64,000 nucleotides of DNA from an uncultured Mediterraneibacter sp. (GCA_944376695.1 CALWDM010000003.1:20278-84277); one strand, 5' to 3'. Counted from the first letter of the stretch, positions 53,263 to 61,867 are shown. Notes: a model not told the origin generated them from the letters alone. A program made the numbers and translations.

Positions 53263-54036
53263 TCATCTTACCCAGCTCCATACTGCCATTCCCAGAAGGA
53301 CAGTCTCATATCCTGCAATAAAGAGGATTTCCCTTTTCTTCGCCGGGCGCTCTTCCGGGAGTACCTTAAGTTCCCCGTCATAGCACCTCGCCTCCATGGC
53401 GTCGTACAGAGCTCCCGATCTTTTTATCGAACGGACGAGGAGCGCGCTCCCCATCCCGCCGAAGGACCGCAGCTTTGTCCGGTAATCCCTGTTAGCCAGC
53501 CGTGAATTCTGTGAAGTGGTGATCGCGGACGCTGTCTCCATCAGAAGGAAGATAAACCGGTAGATCAACATCATCAACTCTATGACAAGCCCCGGGATAT
53601 GCAGCTTTCTCAACACGCCCAGGATATCCGTCATGACCGTGGTCAGCGACAGGAAATACAGGCAGGTCACCGCTGCAAGCGCTTTGTAGCAGAGCCGGAG
53701 CGCCTCCAGTACAGAGGAAGTGCTCCCCGTAAGATACCATCCTCCCATCGGAAATGCGAAGGCATCCAGAGGGACTCTGGACAGGTTCACCACCAGCGCA
53801 GTCGTGCTCACCAGCAGAAACGCGGCAGGGATCAGGAGAAGCTTTCCATACCGGGCAAAAGGGATCCCCCCTTTTGCCACGGTCAGATACACATTGACAA
53901 AAAACACCACAGCCGCTGTCAGTGCAGACCGGCTGGCCACACACATCGCCAGAGTAAGAACGGCATACACGAACTTCTCCGACGCGTTGACATATCTGAG
54001 TTTTGACTGATAACAAAGTTTATCGATAACGATCAT
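53263..54036 (-). CDS. cbiQ: Cobalt ECF transporter transmembrane protein
   Basis: 257 residues, integral membrane coupling subunit with about five to six helices. The coupling-helix motifs A-R-[GS] are visible as SRLANRDYRTKLRSFGGMG near 180 and LYDAMEARCYDGELKVLPEE near 215. The start ATG at 54036 overlaps the cbiN stop by 4 bases. Confidence 0.95.
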   Translation of the reverse strand: MIVIDKLCYQSKLRYVNASEKFVYAVLTLAMCVASRSALTAAVVFFVNVYLTVAKGGIPFARYGKLLLIPAAFLLVSTTALVVNLSRVPLDAFAFPMGGWYLTGSTSSVLEALRLCYKALAAVTCLYFLSLTTVMTDILGVLRKLHIPGLVIELMMLIYRFIFLLMETASAITTSQNSRLANRDYRTKLRSFGGMGSALLVRSIKRSGALYDAMEARCYDGELKVLPEERPAKKREILFIAGYETVLLGMAVWSWVR

Positions 54037-54395
54037 TGCTTTCCTTCCCTGTCATCCGCCTTCTCCGGTACAACCGCATCCTCCTGCCCGGTGGCTTTCT
54101 GCCACTTCCTGCGCTCGGTAAAGCGTCCCATGAAAAACGCGATGATCCCCACTCCGATGCCAGTCTGGATACAGAAGATCAGGCTCTCCACCTCTCCCGG
54201 GAGTTCCCTGCCGAGAGCTGTCTCGAGGACCGGGGTGAACCATGGCGTATACTCCATCTCGATCTCTTCGACCACCACGCTGCCCGCGTCGTCAGATCCT
54301 CCGAACTCCGCGTCTTTTAATACAAAAAGCGGGACAATGGCGATCAGCACTGCGATCACCAGAAGGATGATAACAGTCTTCGTATTTTTCGACAT
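54033..54395 (-). CDS. cbiN: Cobalt transport accessory protein CbiN
   Basis: 120 residues with two membrane helices (TVIILLVIAVLIAIVPLFVL near residue 7 and SLIFCIQTGIGVGIIAFFMG near 72) and a periplasmic loop containing FGGSDDAGSVVVEEIEMEYT and PWFTPVLETALGRELPGEVE, both typical of CbiN. The tail is charged. It lies 1 base after cbiM. Confidence 0.94.
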   Translation of the reverse strand: MSKNTKTVIILLVIAVLIAIVPLFVLKDAEFGGSDDAGSVVVEEIEMEYTPWFTPVLETALGRELPGEVESLIFCIQTGIGVGIIAFFMGRFTERRKWQKATGQEDAVVPEKADDREGKQ

Positions 54396-54396
54396 C

Positions 54397-55152
54397 TTAT
54401 TCCGCCTCCTTTCCCTTCAGGAAGCCGATGTTCCTCAGCTCCGGCACAGCATAAGTCTCAAGCCCGATCACGATCACCACCGTAAGGATCCCTTCGATCA
54501 CAGCAAGCGGCATCTGGGTCGGCGCGAACACGCCGAGGAACTTCACCGCAGACGCGGCTGTCCCTCCCACTTCCGATGGATATGCGAGCGCAAGCTGGAC
54601 CGATGTGACGCAGTATGTAAAAATATCACCCAGGAACGCCGCTAAAAATACGGAAACCCTGCGGTTCACATTCAGTTTGCCGCACAGCTTATAAATACCG
54701 AACGCCACAAGGGGTCCCGCCACTGCCATGGAGAACGTATTTGCCCCCAGTGTAGTCAGCCCGCCGTGAGCCAGCAGCACAGCTTGGAAGATCAGCACAA
54801 TGATCCCCAGCACACTGACAGATGCCGGTCCGAACAGGATCGCCCCAAGCCCTGTGCCAGTCATGTGGGAGCAGCTCCCGGTGACGGACGGGATCTTCAG
54901 CGATGAGATCACAAAGATAAATGCCCCTGACATTGCGATCAGGGTCAGGTTCCTCCGGTTAGTTTTTATTTTGTTCTTCAGGGAAATAAAGCCCGCGATC
55001 AGAAACGGCAGGCAGATGACTCCCCATGCCACGCAGTAACCTGCGGGCAGGTATCCCTCCATGATGTGCATCGCATTCACTGTCGGCGCGATGGCGAACA
55101 GTAAGGCAAACGCGACGGATGCCTTTAACAGAAGTTTCTCTCGTTTTGTCAT
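54397..55152 (-). CDS. cbiM: Cobalt ECF transporter substrate-binding subunit
   Basis: 251 residues from ATG 55152 (AAAAGGAGA upstream). A signal peptide ([21 protein letters not shown]) is followed directly by [20 protein letters not shown], the mature N-terminal Met-His metal site of CbiM. Further family blocks are [20 protein letters not shown] near 110 and [20 protein letters not shown] near 145. It is the first gene after the B12 riboswitch. Confidence 0.96.
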   Translation of the reverse strand: MTKREKLLLKASVAFALLFAIAPTVNAMHIMEGYLPAGYCVAWGVICLPFLIAGFISLKNKIKTNRRNLTLIAMSGAFIFVISSLKIPSVTGSCSHMTGTGLGAILFGPASVSVLGIIVLIFQAVLLAHGGLTTLGANTFSMAVAGPLVAFGIYKLCGKLNVNRRVSVFLAAFLGDIFTYCVTSVQLALAYPSEVGGTAASAVKFLGVFAPTQMPLAVIEGILTVVIVIGLETYAVPELRNIGFLKGKEAE

Positions 55153-55265
55153 TTTCTTTTCTCTCCTTTTGCAGCTTTTTCTGAAATATTTCCAGGCGCC
55201 GCAAAACAGGAAAGCAGTCTGCAGCATACTCCCGGTCATATCCCCGTAACCTCCCAGACCCATTT

Positions 55266-55425
55266 AAAAGCGAATATTCTGGCTCAGGCATCAGCGCGCA
55301 CACTCCGCCTTCCCACGGATTGCTCCGCAGTGGCCTCTGTCCCCGGGACAGACTGGAATGCCGCTCCGCCAATACAGCAACGGGTATTGCGCAGGATTCT
55401 CACCTGACTTCCTCGTACCTTCTAA
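55266..55425 (-). ncRNA. Cobalamin (AdoCbl) riboswitch
   Basis: On the minus strand: GGTACGAGGAAGTCAGGTGA followed by GAATCCTGCGC, GCCACTG ... GGGAAGGC (the B12 box core at about 55305-55335) and GATGCCTGAGCCAGAATAT near the 3' end. These match the cobalamin riboswitch order: left stem, GTGAGAATC, GCCACTG/GGGAAGGC, TGAGCCAGAA. It sits between cobO and cbiM and presumably represses the transporter and synthesis genes downstream when B12 is plentiful. The translational or terminator-type output element was not resolved. Confidence 0.93.
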
Positions 55426-55448
55426 ATGTATGCCGGATCTGGTATTTT

Positions 55449-55976
55449 CTAATATTCAATTCCCCTTCTCGCCAGGATGCCCTGGTCAAAGGGATGTTTC
55501 ACTTTTCGTATCTCTGATACATAGTCGGCCAGAGCTGTCAGCTCCGGAGTGGGATCTCTTCCGGTCAGGACCACTTCCAGCGCTTCCGGCTTCCCTTCCA
55601 GGAATTCCAGAGCGTCTTGCCTGCCGATCAGGCCGTAGCGGTATGCTGCCATAAATTCATCGATGACGAGCATCCGGAACTCTCCGCCTGAGATCTTCTT
55701 CCTAATCTGGTCCCACAGTTCACCGTACATCTGCCGCACTTCCTCTTTTTCTTTCTCTGTCAGAGTGTTGAAAAAGCCGTATGACCGCTCCAGATGGAGA
55801 ACCTCGATCTCAGGCACGGAATCCAGGATCTTCAGCTCCCCGGAATGTTCATTCTTCAGGAATCGGGCAAACAGAACCTTCATCCCGCAGCCCGCCGCGC
55901 GAACGGCAAGCCCGATGGCTGCTGTGGTCTTCCCTTTTCCGTCTCCGCAGTAAATATGGATCATCCCCTGCTCCAT
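55449..55976 (-). CDS. cobO: Cob(I)yrinate a,c-diamide adenosyltransferase
   Basis: 175 residues, CobO/BtuR family ATP:corrinoid adenosyltransferase. P-loop GDGKGKTTAAIGLAVRAAG near residue 11, FLKNEHSGELKILDSVPEIE near 41, RMLVIDEFMAAYRYGLIGRQ near 100 and EVVLTGRDPTPELTALADYV near 135 are family blocks. Upstream of the riboswitch on the same strand, so the operon proper starts after cobO unless transcription reads through. Confidence 0.95.
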   Translation of the reverse strand: MEQGMIHIYCGDGKGKTTAAIGLAVRAAGCGMKVLFARFLKNEHSGELKILDSVPEIEVLHLERSYGFFNTLTEKEKEEVRQMYGELWDQIRKKISGGEFRMLVIDEFMAAYRYGLIGRQDALEFLEGKPEALEVVLTGRDPTPELTALADYVSEIRKVKHPFDQGILARRGIEY

Positions 55977-56090
55977 GCCTGTCCTCCCTTTCGCCTGTCC
56001 GTACCGCCGGACCAGGCAGCCGCCCTGATTTTCCGACGCTTCGTCTCCAACTGATTTTTTATTTTATCACAGGCTCTCTCCACGCACAAT

Positions 56091-57041
56091 CTATTCTGAG
56101 ATTTTTACCTGTACTTTTTTTGCCTGCCTCGGTCCTAAAAATTTATCCCCATTCAAATGGATCATATGTTCCGGCATTTCAGCGATCCATACTTCGCTCT
56201 CCCATGCCAGCTTCTCCGAAAATTTTTTATAAGTCTTAAAATCCAGAAAAGCTGTCACGAAAATTTTTCCTGCTGTCACATCTTTTGTCATTTCTGTGAT
56301 CTCGAGGATACGTTTCGGATCCATCGGGCCTACCGAAGTCACCGATTCCACAAAATACAGCCAGTTCTTATCTTCACGATACAACACCACATCCGGCATC
56401 TTATCGTGAAGTGTAATTTCAAATCCCAGTTTTGTCAGCTTCTCAACATTTTTTACAAGGTCTTTTTCTATGGTGTCTCCTACATACAGGCACTCTGAAT
56501 CTGGTGCAAATCTCGGTGCAAATTCTTCAATAATTGCTTTTTGCAACTCATTATGCTTTCCCGGTGAAAAACTGAAATCCTGTCCATTTATCTTTACAGG
56601 CATCATACTCATTTTCTTTTTAGAAGCATACGTTTCAATCAAACTCGGATGATAATGCTGAAATCTTCTCAAAGAAATCTCCCACTCCCTTGTGCCTCTA
56701 ACTCTTAACAATTGAAACGTTTCTTTAGTCAGCCTATACCCATAATTCGGACTATTTGTAGCCTTTCCATTATCTTCCACCAATGCTGCTGTCCGAAAAT
56801 GATGTAACGCCTGTTTTCTGAATGTTTCCCGGCTATTTTCAGCATATGTAGTTCCATAATAAGAATTTGCGAACTGGATAATATCATGTATACGGATCCA
56901 TTCGTTTGTAGCCTCTTTCCACTGCATATCCGGCTTCATTCCAGCCATAGCCAATATCACATAGCAGCAAATATCAGCCTGCTGTGCTTTGGGCATCCCT
57001 ATATGATCCAGAAAGTCTCTGGTTTCTTCAATTTTATTCAC
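56091..57041 (-). CDS. BsuBI/PstI-family restriction endonuclease
   Basis: 316 residues from GTG 57041, overlapping the methylase stop by 8 bases. The sequence resembles the type II enzymes BsuBI and PstI (CTGCAG): IHDIIQFANSYYGTTYAENS, FRKQALHHFRTAALVEDNGK, TNSPNYGYRLTKETFQLLRV, LHDKMPDVVLYREDKNWLYF and VESVTSVGPMDPKRILEITE. The PDxxL..E-type D...E/VES catalytic region is visible in the last two. Specificity is inferred from family. The frame is intact, but the promoter and methylase start lie beyond the inserted element, so expression is uncertain. Confidence 0.9.
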   Translation of the reverse strand: MNKIEETRDFLDHIGMPKAQQADICCYVILAMAGMKPDMQWKEATNEWIRIHDIIQFANSYYGTTYAENSRETFRKQALHHFRTAALVEDNGKATNSPNYGYRLTKETFQLLRVRGTREWEISLRRFQHYHPSLIETYASKKKMSMMPVKINGQDFSFSPGKHNELQKAIIEEFAPRFAPDSECLYVGDTIEKDLVKNVEKLTKLGFEITLHDKMPDVVLYREDKNWLYFVESVTSVGPMDPKRILEITEMTKDVTAGKIFVTAFLDFKTYKKFSEKLAWESEVWIAEMPEHMIHLNGDKFLGPRQAKKVQVKISE

Positions 57042-58190
57042 AGTATCCCTCCAAAATTAAATCACAATTATTTTCCGACAGATCTTTACTCTTCATCAGC
57101 TTTCTTCCCATCTCCTGTATGCATTCCAGATCAGGTACCGGCATAGCATTAATTTCTGTTGAATTTACCTGTGTGGAGCCATTTAATATACGATAATATT
57201 CGTCATACAGTGTGGAATTGAAGAGGACGTATAAGCCATATACCAGACACTCCGACATTTCATGCAGTAATCCATCAACAAAATTGATTTTGTTCTGGGT
57301 ACTGATTTTCGAATACTGCGGATAGTTTTTTGCCAAATACACACCGCACTGCAGTCTCCGGTGTTCCTCCTTTGCAGTAAACCGCTTTACAAACAGGTAA
57401 TTCCTGTTTTCCTGCATTAATCCCTTCTGGTCTGTCACTACATACTCATGCTCTTTTTGAATTGGGAACTGTACTTTTCCCTGCTTTATATGCTGTGCAT
57501 AAAACAAAGGAATAGCTCCTTCTTCTTCTGTGTCTCGCAGGATATCCCGATTACGGAAATCTACTGTCAAACCCGTTTTCATCTTTACACCAACGTCCGG
57601 CAAGGTTTTATCAAATTTATGAAGCTGCTCCAACACCTGAACTTCTTCCTCATTCGTCACCAGATACACATAATAATCTTTGCCTGAGACTACCAGATCA
57701 TATGGTACGATCAAAGATGTCAGATCACCAAAATCATTATTGGATTTCGAAGATGTGATCGTAACACTTTGCGGAACTTTTTCTGTTTTCCGCACTTTAA
57801 TAATCATTGTCTCCTGCAATACATCTTCTTTGTCAAATACCTTATTTCGACTCACGAATAAATGAATACGCTCAAGTTTCCCCTGCGTCAGAATATACTC
57901 TCTGAATCGTCTGAAATAAGCGCCCGAAGTCCACGAACGTGGAATAATATAAACCAGTTGCCCTTCATCACGCAGGTTGAAAAGTCCCATAGAGGCAAAT
58001 ATAAAATAAAGATTCGGCGCTCCATAGCAAACTTCCGGCATGGCTATAGCTTCTGGTGCGCTTTTGGGAATCTTCATATATGGAGGATTTCCAATAACAA
58101 AGTCATATTTCTCAGGATCTGGATTTCCTCCAATCGTATAGTTAAAATCTAAATACTGACTTAAAATATAATTTTCTTTTATAATAAAAA
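57034..58190 (-). pseudogene. 3' part of disrupted BsuBI/PstI-type adenine methylase
   Basis: About 385 codons, open from the insertion point to the stop. It begins (5' end) ...IIKENYILSQYLDFNYT, then DFVIGNPPYMKIPKS, the NPPY catalytic motif IV. The rest is the target-recognition part (RSWTSGAYFRRFREYILTQG, RNYLFVKRFTAKEEHRRLQC). The 5' part with the SAM motif lies at 63522-63851 beyond the mobile element. Joining both across a 6-A tract gives ...KKVSFFIIKENYILS in frame and a protein of about 495 residues, the size of M.PstI/M.BsuBI. The ATG at 58077 lies after the NPPY motif, so translation from there cannot give an active enzyme. Confidence 0.93.
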
Positions 58191-58195
58191 GGATA
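58186..58195. other. Left junction (att) of the integrated element
   Basis: AAAAAGGATA marks the left junction; the right junction is AAAAAAGGATA (63516-63526). One copy each lies at the methylase break, consistent with a Tn916-type insertion at an A-rich site. The exact crossover and coupling bases cannot be set within this shared sequence. Confidence 0.75.
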
Positions 58196-58389
58196 AAGAG
58201 TTGGAAAAATCCGCATAAATACAGTGTCTATCGATAAAACAGTAGAATAAAAACAAAGAAAATTACAACGAAATTACAACAAACGAAAGAGCCTGATATA
58301 ACGACTTATACAAAGAAATACAGAGTTATGGAAAAATGACGCTTGAAAAAGAGCGTCTTTTTCTATGACGTGAAACAGCAGATTATTTC

Positions 58390-58514
58390 ATTTCTGCTTG
58401 ATTACCTTAAAACTTATTAGCCTATGTTTTGTCAAGGGCTTGTTGCGTAAGCAATGCTGAATAGCACCCTTTACAAAACATAGGCTGATAAGTAATTTTT
58501 TAAAAGCAGAAAAG
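58390..58514. repeat. About 125-base long hairpin near the element's left end
   Basis: Arms 58409-58432 and 58473-58499 pair through AGCCTATGTTTTGT and its complement with few mismatches. Outer TTTCTGCTT (58391-58399) pairs with AAGCAGAAA (58505-58513), and inner AAGGG pairs with CCCTT, with a further TTGCGTAAGCAA mini-hairpin at the tip. No ORF is present. The gap 58196-58620 otherwise holds only this element and the cargo promoter. It could be an MITE-like remnant, an attenuator or an end structure. Confidence 0.8.
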
Positions 58515-58556
58515 AAAATGACAATTTTGGAATATTATGTTCTTTAAAATTTGACA

Positions 58557-58585
58557 TTGATTATGTTAAGGTTTAGTGATATTAT
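58557..58585 (+). promoter_or_regulatory. Probable promoter of the element's cargo genes
   Basis: TTGATT (58557-58562) and TATTAT (58580-58585) are 17 bases apart. A TAGGAGG ribosome site (about 58607-58613) precedes the ATG at 58621. An additional TTGACA at 58551-58556 directly upstream is a possible alternative -35. Confidence 0.6.
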
Positions 58586-58620
58586 TGAACGTATAGAAAC
58601 ATATTTAGGAGGATTAAGGA

Positions 58621-59076
58621 ATGAAAAAAAGATTAGTAGCCGCTTTAATGGCTGGAATTATGTGTTTTTCTACATTTGCAACAGGAGTAAGTACTGTTCA
58701 TGCGGCGGAAACTGAAGTCGCGATGAATATTGTTCAACAACTGCCTATGCCTAAAGAAAGTGATTATGCAAATGTTCCGACTGAAAGAAATCTTGCAACT
58801 AAAATCATAAAAGAAGCTATCGAGTTTATTATTAAGCATGGCGACGAAGCCGCAAAGGTAATTGAAAAGGTTGCTGGAAAAACAGTTGCAAAGAACTTTT
58901 TAAAGCATTTTGATAAAGTTTGTAGTGCGTTAAAACCACTTTTGGAATGGACAGAGATACCAACTCAAGCTGTTTACGATGCTGTTTATAGAGCATTAAA
59001 AAATGCAGGTGTTTCAAGTTCGGTAGCAGCTAATATTGCCTTAGCGATTAAAGAAGGATTGAGTTGGTTTATTTAA
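58621..59076 (+). CDS. Small secreted helical protein, candidate bacteriocin/toxin
   Basis: 151 residues with a clear Sec signal peptide (MKKRLVAALMAGIMCFSTFA, cleavage after VHA-A near residue 28) and no lipobox or anchor. The mature ~122 residues are predicted helical and slightly basic-amphipathic: TKIIKEAIEFIIKHGDEAAK, VIEKVAGKTVAKNFLKHFDK, TQAVYDAVYRALKNAGVSSS and VAANIALAIKEGLSWFI. Only one Cys is in the mature part. Cargo of an IME with a coupled small downstream gene resembles bacteriocin/immunity organisation, but I cannot place it in a known bacteriocin family. Alternative: an exported entry-exclusion or surface-signalling protein. Confidence 0.7.
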   Translation: MKKRLVAALMAGIMCFSTFATGVSTVHAAETEVAMNIVQQLPMPKESDYANVPTERNLATKIIKEAIEFIIKHGDEAAKVIEKVAGKTVAKNFLKHFDKVCSALKPLLEWTEIPTQAVYDAVYRALKNAGVSSSVAANIALAIKEGLSWFI

Positions 59077-59077
59077 A

Positions 59078-59404
59078 ATGACTGATAAAGAAAGATTATA
59101 TTTTGATAGTTTAACCGAACTTTCAGAGGCATTGGGACATAGTTATCAAAATCCATTATCTTTAAGTTTATTGTGTCTTATTCATGGAATTTCTTTCGAG
59201 CAAAAGGGAAAGATATTTATAGAATTTAATTCTTTGCTTAGACAATATGAATTTTATGATTTAGAGGTGGATTTGTTTAAAAAAGCAATGGTCAAAATTG
59301 TCCCAGAAGCAAATGATTTTTCGGAAATTGTTGTGATAGGCTTTATAAAAGCCTATGCAAAATTATTGATACCAGAGCTATATCCTTTTGCAATGACATT
59401 GTAA
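59078..59404 (+). CDS. Small cytosolic protein, candidate immunity partner
   Basis: 108 residues, starting 1 base after the previous stop, so translationally coupled. No signal peptide or clear membrane helix; mostly helical (YFDSLTELSEALGHSYQNPL, VDLFKKAMVKIVPEANDFSE, IVVIGFIKAYAKLLIPELYP). The size and gene order resemble cytosolic immunity proteins of Sec-exported or class II bacteriocins, but the family is not recognised. Function unknown. Confidence 0.65.
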   Translation: MTDKERLYFDSLTELSEALGHSYQNPLSLSLLCLIHGISFEQKGKIFIEFNSLLRQYEFYDLEVDLFKKAMVKIVPEANDFSEIVVIGFIKAYAKLLIPELYPFAMTL

Positions 59405-59429
59405 TATTTGAGTATCAGTAAATATTAAA

Positions 59430-59462
59430 AAGGATAGAAACAAAGGTTTCTGTCCTTTTCTT
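59430..59462 (+). terminator. Terminator after the cargo genes
   Basis: AAAGGATAGAAAC pairs with GTTTCTGTCCTTT (one G-T pair) around a 3-base loop, followed by TCTTA. It lies about 27 bases past the small partner gene and isolates the cargo from the mobilisation genes. Confidence 0.8.
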
Positions 59463-59490
59463 ATCCTTGCTTTAGAAATTTACTTCAAGG

Positions 59491-59645
59491 ATAAGATATT
59501 AGAACCGCCGAAGTGCTCCGCCCACGGTGGCGGTCGTAAGACATATCGCCACGCCAGCAAAGCTGGCGAGGGGGCGGTTCACTTCGGCGGTTGGGCGAGC
59601 GTAGCGAGCCTTATAAGCCCCCGTTATCTAACAGGGGGGTACTAT
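59491..59645 (+). other. Origin of transfer (oriT) with nic-region motif
   Basis: Between the cargo and the relaxase gene. The GTTATCTAACAGGGGGGTAC block (59623-59642) resembles the Tn916/ICEBs1 oriT nic region. It is preceded by large inverted repeats: AACCGCCGAAGTG / CACTTCGGCGGTT, a CGCCAGCAAAGCTGGCG hairpin and GGGCGAGCGTAGCGAGCC. The 427-base gap 59405-59831 holds this and the cargo terminator. Confidence 0.85.
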
Positions 59646-59831
59646 TACAAAAAACAAAAGACAAAACACATACAAAAGTCCCGTTATAAAACGATGTACG
59701 AAGTTATAAGGACTTATTGTACTTCACACCCTGTCATTTCTACCCGACAGGTCGAAAACAGCATATCGGAAGCAAAAATACAAGGTGTATGCTCCTATGG
59801 GCGTATGCCTTTTTTGATTGGAGGAATGAGC

Positions 59832-60962
59832 ATGAACGACATGGAATTTATCGAAGCATTGAAAACAAAACGGAACGCCTGCGGTTATTCTCAAAGCAGG
59901 CTGGCAAAGGAACTGCATATCAGCAGGCAAAATCTGAATGAGATTGAGAACGGGAAAACAAGCGCCAGCAAGGAAATGAAGCATATGCTCCTGCATTATC
60001 TGGACTACTGCAACTGCACACAGCCTTTTACGCTGAACGTTGATTACCTGCGTGTCCGCTTCCCTACAACGGACGCACTGGAGATTATCAAAGACGTGCT
60101 GGCTATGAAGATAGAATACTTTATCCATGAGGATTACGGGCTGTTCGGCTATGAGGAATTATACCGCTATGGCGAGATTGTCGTTACGGCTTCTAAAGAC
60201 ACTTCTATGGGTGTTTTACTGGAATTAAAGGGTATGGGCTGTCGGCACTTGGAACACGTGTTACAGGCAAGAGGGATAAACTGGTACAATTTTCTGAGCC
60301 GTTGCATGGACTATGAAGGTATCTTTAAGCGTCTGGACTTGGCAATCAATGACATGGGCGGACTGCTGGACATAGAAATCCTAAGAGAACGCTATTACGC
60401 TGATAAGGTGTGGAAACGTTCAAGGAAATATGAGGGCATAAACAGCGGGAAGCTATCGGGAGTAGACAGAGATACCGCAAAGACCTTTTATATCGGTTCA
60501 AAGAACAGCCCTGTCTACTTCTGCCTGTACGAGAAAGAAAAGGAGCAGAGGAACAAAGGCATACAGACCGACATCAAGAACCGCTTTGAAATCCGTCTGA
60601 AAAATGAAAAGGCAGGACAAGCGGCGGAGGAGCTTGTTTTTTCAAGAAATCCCGAACAGACCATTGCAAGCCTTATTCTCATGCAGGTGGACTTTCCCGA
60701 TTATATCCTGTGGGATATATTTATCGAGAACATGACCGCTTCCCTCCCGTTCCTCATGACGCCTGTTGCCGTCAACATGGATAAGACCATACGCTGGCTG
60801 GAAAGACAGGTCATGCCCTCCCTGCTGATGATAAAGGAGATTGAAAAGGAAACGGGAGTGAACTACTTGGAAGCAATCGACAGGCAGACGAGATTAACGG
60901 AAAAACAGGAATTGAAAATCAAGCAAATGACAACCGATATATCCGATGTGATAATAGGCTGA
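59832..60962 (+). CDS. MobT/Orf20-type relaxase (Rep_trans family with HTH)
   Basis: 376 residues from ATG 59832 (TTGGAGGA upstream; the frame extends 46 codons further 5' without family similarity). The N-terminal Cro/CI-type HTH has KTKRNACGYSQSRLAKELHI and SRQNLNEIENGKTSASKEMK. The Rep_trans nickase-type domain follows, with TLNVDYLRVRFPTTDALEII, RCMDYEGIFKRLDLAINDMG and TAKTFYIGSKNSPVYFCLYE, close to Tn916 Orf20. It should nick oriT lying just upstream and may also support rolling-circle replication of the excised circle. No coupling protein or type IV secretion genes are present in the element. Confidence 0.92.
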   Translation: MNDMEFIEALKTKRNACGYSQSRLAKELHISRQNLNEIENGKTSASKEMKHMLLHYLDYCNCTQPFTLNVDYLRVRFPTTDALEIIKDVLAMKIEYFIHEDYGLFGYEELYRYGEIVVTASKDTSMGVLLELKGMGCRHLEHVLQARGINWYNFLSRCMDYEGIFKRLDLAINDMGGLLDIEILRERYYADKVWKRSRKYEGINSGKLSGVDRDTAKTFYIGSKNSPVYFCLYEKEKEQRNKGIQTDIKNRFEIRLKNEKAGQAAEELVFSRNPEQTIASLILMQVDFPDYILWDIFIENMTASLPFLMTPVAVNMDKTIRWLERQVMPSLLMIKEIEKETGVNYLEAIDRQTRLTEKQELKIKQMTTDISDVIIG

Positions 60963-61060
60963 TACCGCTGTTCTTAAGGAAATGGCGGTATTTTTTGATT
61001 GGAAAATATTTTTCAAAAAATTTTCCCCGAAAAGTCATTATTTGGACATTCAGCGGACAG

Positions 61061-61540
61061 ATATGGAGCGAAAGAAGAAATTTCAAAAAGTTTTCGATTT
61101 TGGAAGCAAACGGGCATTTACTGTACAGATATGAGGTGGAAAGAAGAAATCTTGATTTTTTTACTATCCAGCTTAACAAACGGCACTTTGCTGTCCCTAT
61201 ATGGAGTGAAAGAAGAAAAAATGAATTTTTTTCGCTTCCAGCTTAACAAACAGCTATTTGCTGGACAGATATGGTGTGGAAGAAGAAAAAGAATAAAATT
61301 TCTGGATTTAGTCATGAAATCGCCTGTTGCTGTCCCTATATGGAGCAGAAAGGGAAATTTCTTTTCAACAATGGAAGCAAAACGCCATTTCCATTCCCTA
61401 TATGATGTGAAAAGAAGATTGTGCTTTTTGCAACAAGTCCGCCTTTCTTGTCCCTATATGGTATGGAAAGAAGAAAATGAAGCGATTTTTGCCAAAATAC
61501 ACCGTTCCATTTGTACTAATAGTGTAAAGGGAAATTTCTT
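61061..61540 (+). repeat. Array of about eight degenerate ~68-bp direct repeats
   Basis: In the 905-base gap between the relaxase and xis. Each unit has a core like ATATGGAGTGAAAGAAGAAA, seen at 61061, 61129, 61199, 61269, 61338, 61400 and 61456, with a weaker one near 61517. Spacing is 56-70 bases. The units share a flanking tail (GGAAGCAAA or CCAGCTTAACAAA) and a lead (GTCCCT or GACAG). The period is not a multiple of three. A 189-codon frame beginning with TTG runs across the array but frame-shifts through the repeats, so it is probably not a gene. The rest of the gap (61566-61867) is the usual xis-upstream sequence of this element family; no gene seen. Confidence 0.85.
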
Positions 61541-61867
61541 CTTTCAACTGTTCTTTGACAACTGAATAAAGCGGTCTGATACGTTAGACAGACAGCGAGC
61601 CATTGGAACAGGTACGCCATGACCTTACAGCCTGCCGTGTAAGCGAGCGAAAACTATCTGTGTCCATAGAAAAGGCTTGTCCCCTTTTCCAGCCATGACC
61701 TGTCCCGTCTGATAATGATACTCCCGTACAGCCACAGCTTGAGCGTTAGAAGCGTCGCACGCAATGGGTACGGCTACATGAGAACCATGCAGGAGTGCAA
61801 TTCCCGTGGGCTTTGACACAAGCCGTCTGACCGCTTCTAAACAGCGAGGAAAGGAGGTGTCATATCT

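Noticed and set aside
61061-61540. CRISPR array
   Set aside because: Repeats are degenerate, spacings vary (56-70 bases), the spacer parts are related to each other and there are no cas genes nearby.
60999-61565. Protein of about 188 residues across the repeat array
   Set aside because: Starts with TTG without a ribosome site, and the repeated blocks fall in different frames, so a conserved repeat protein is not encoded.
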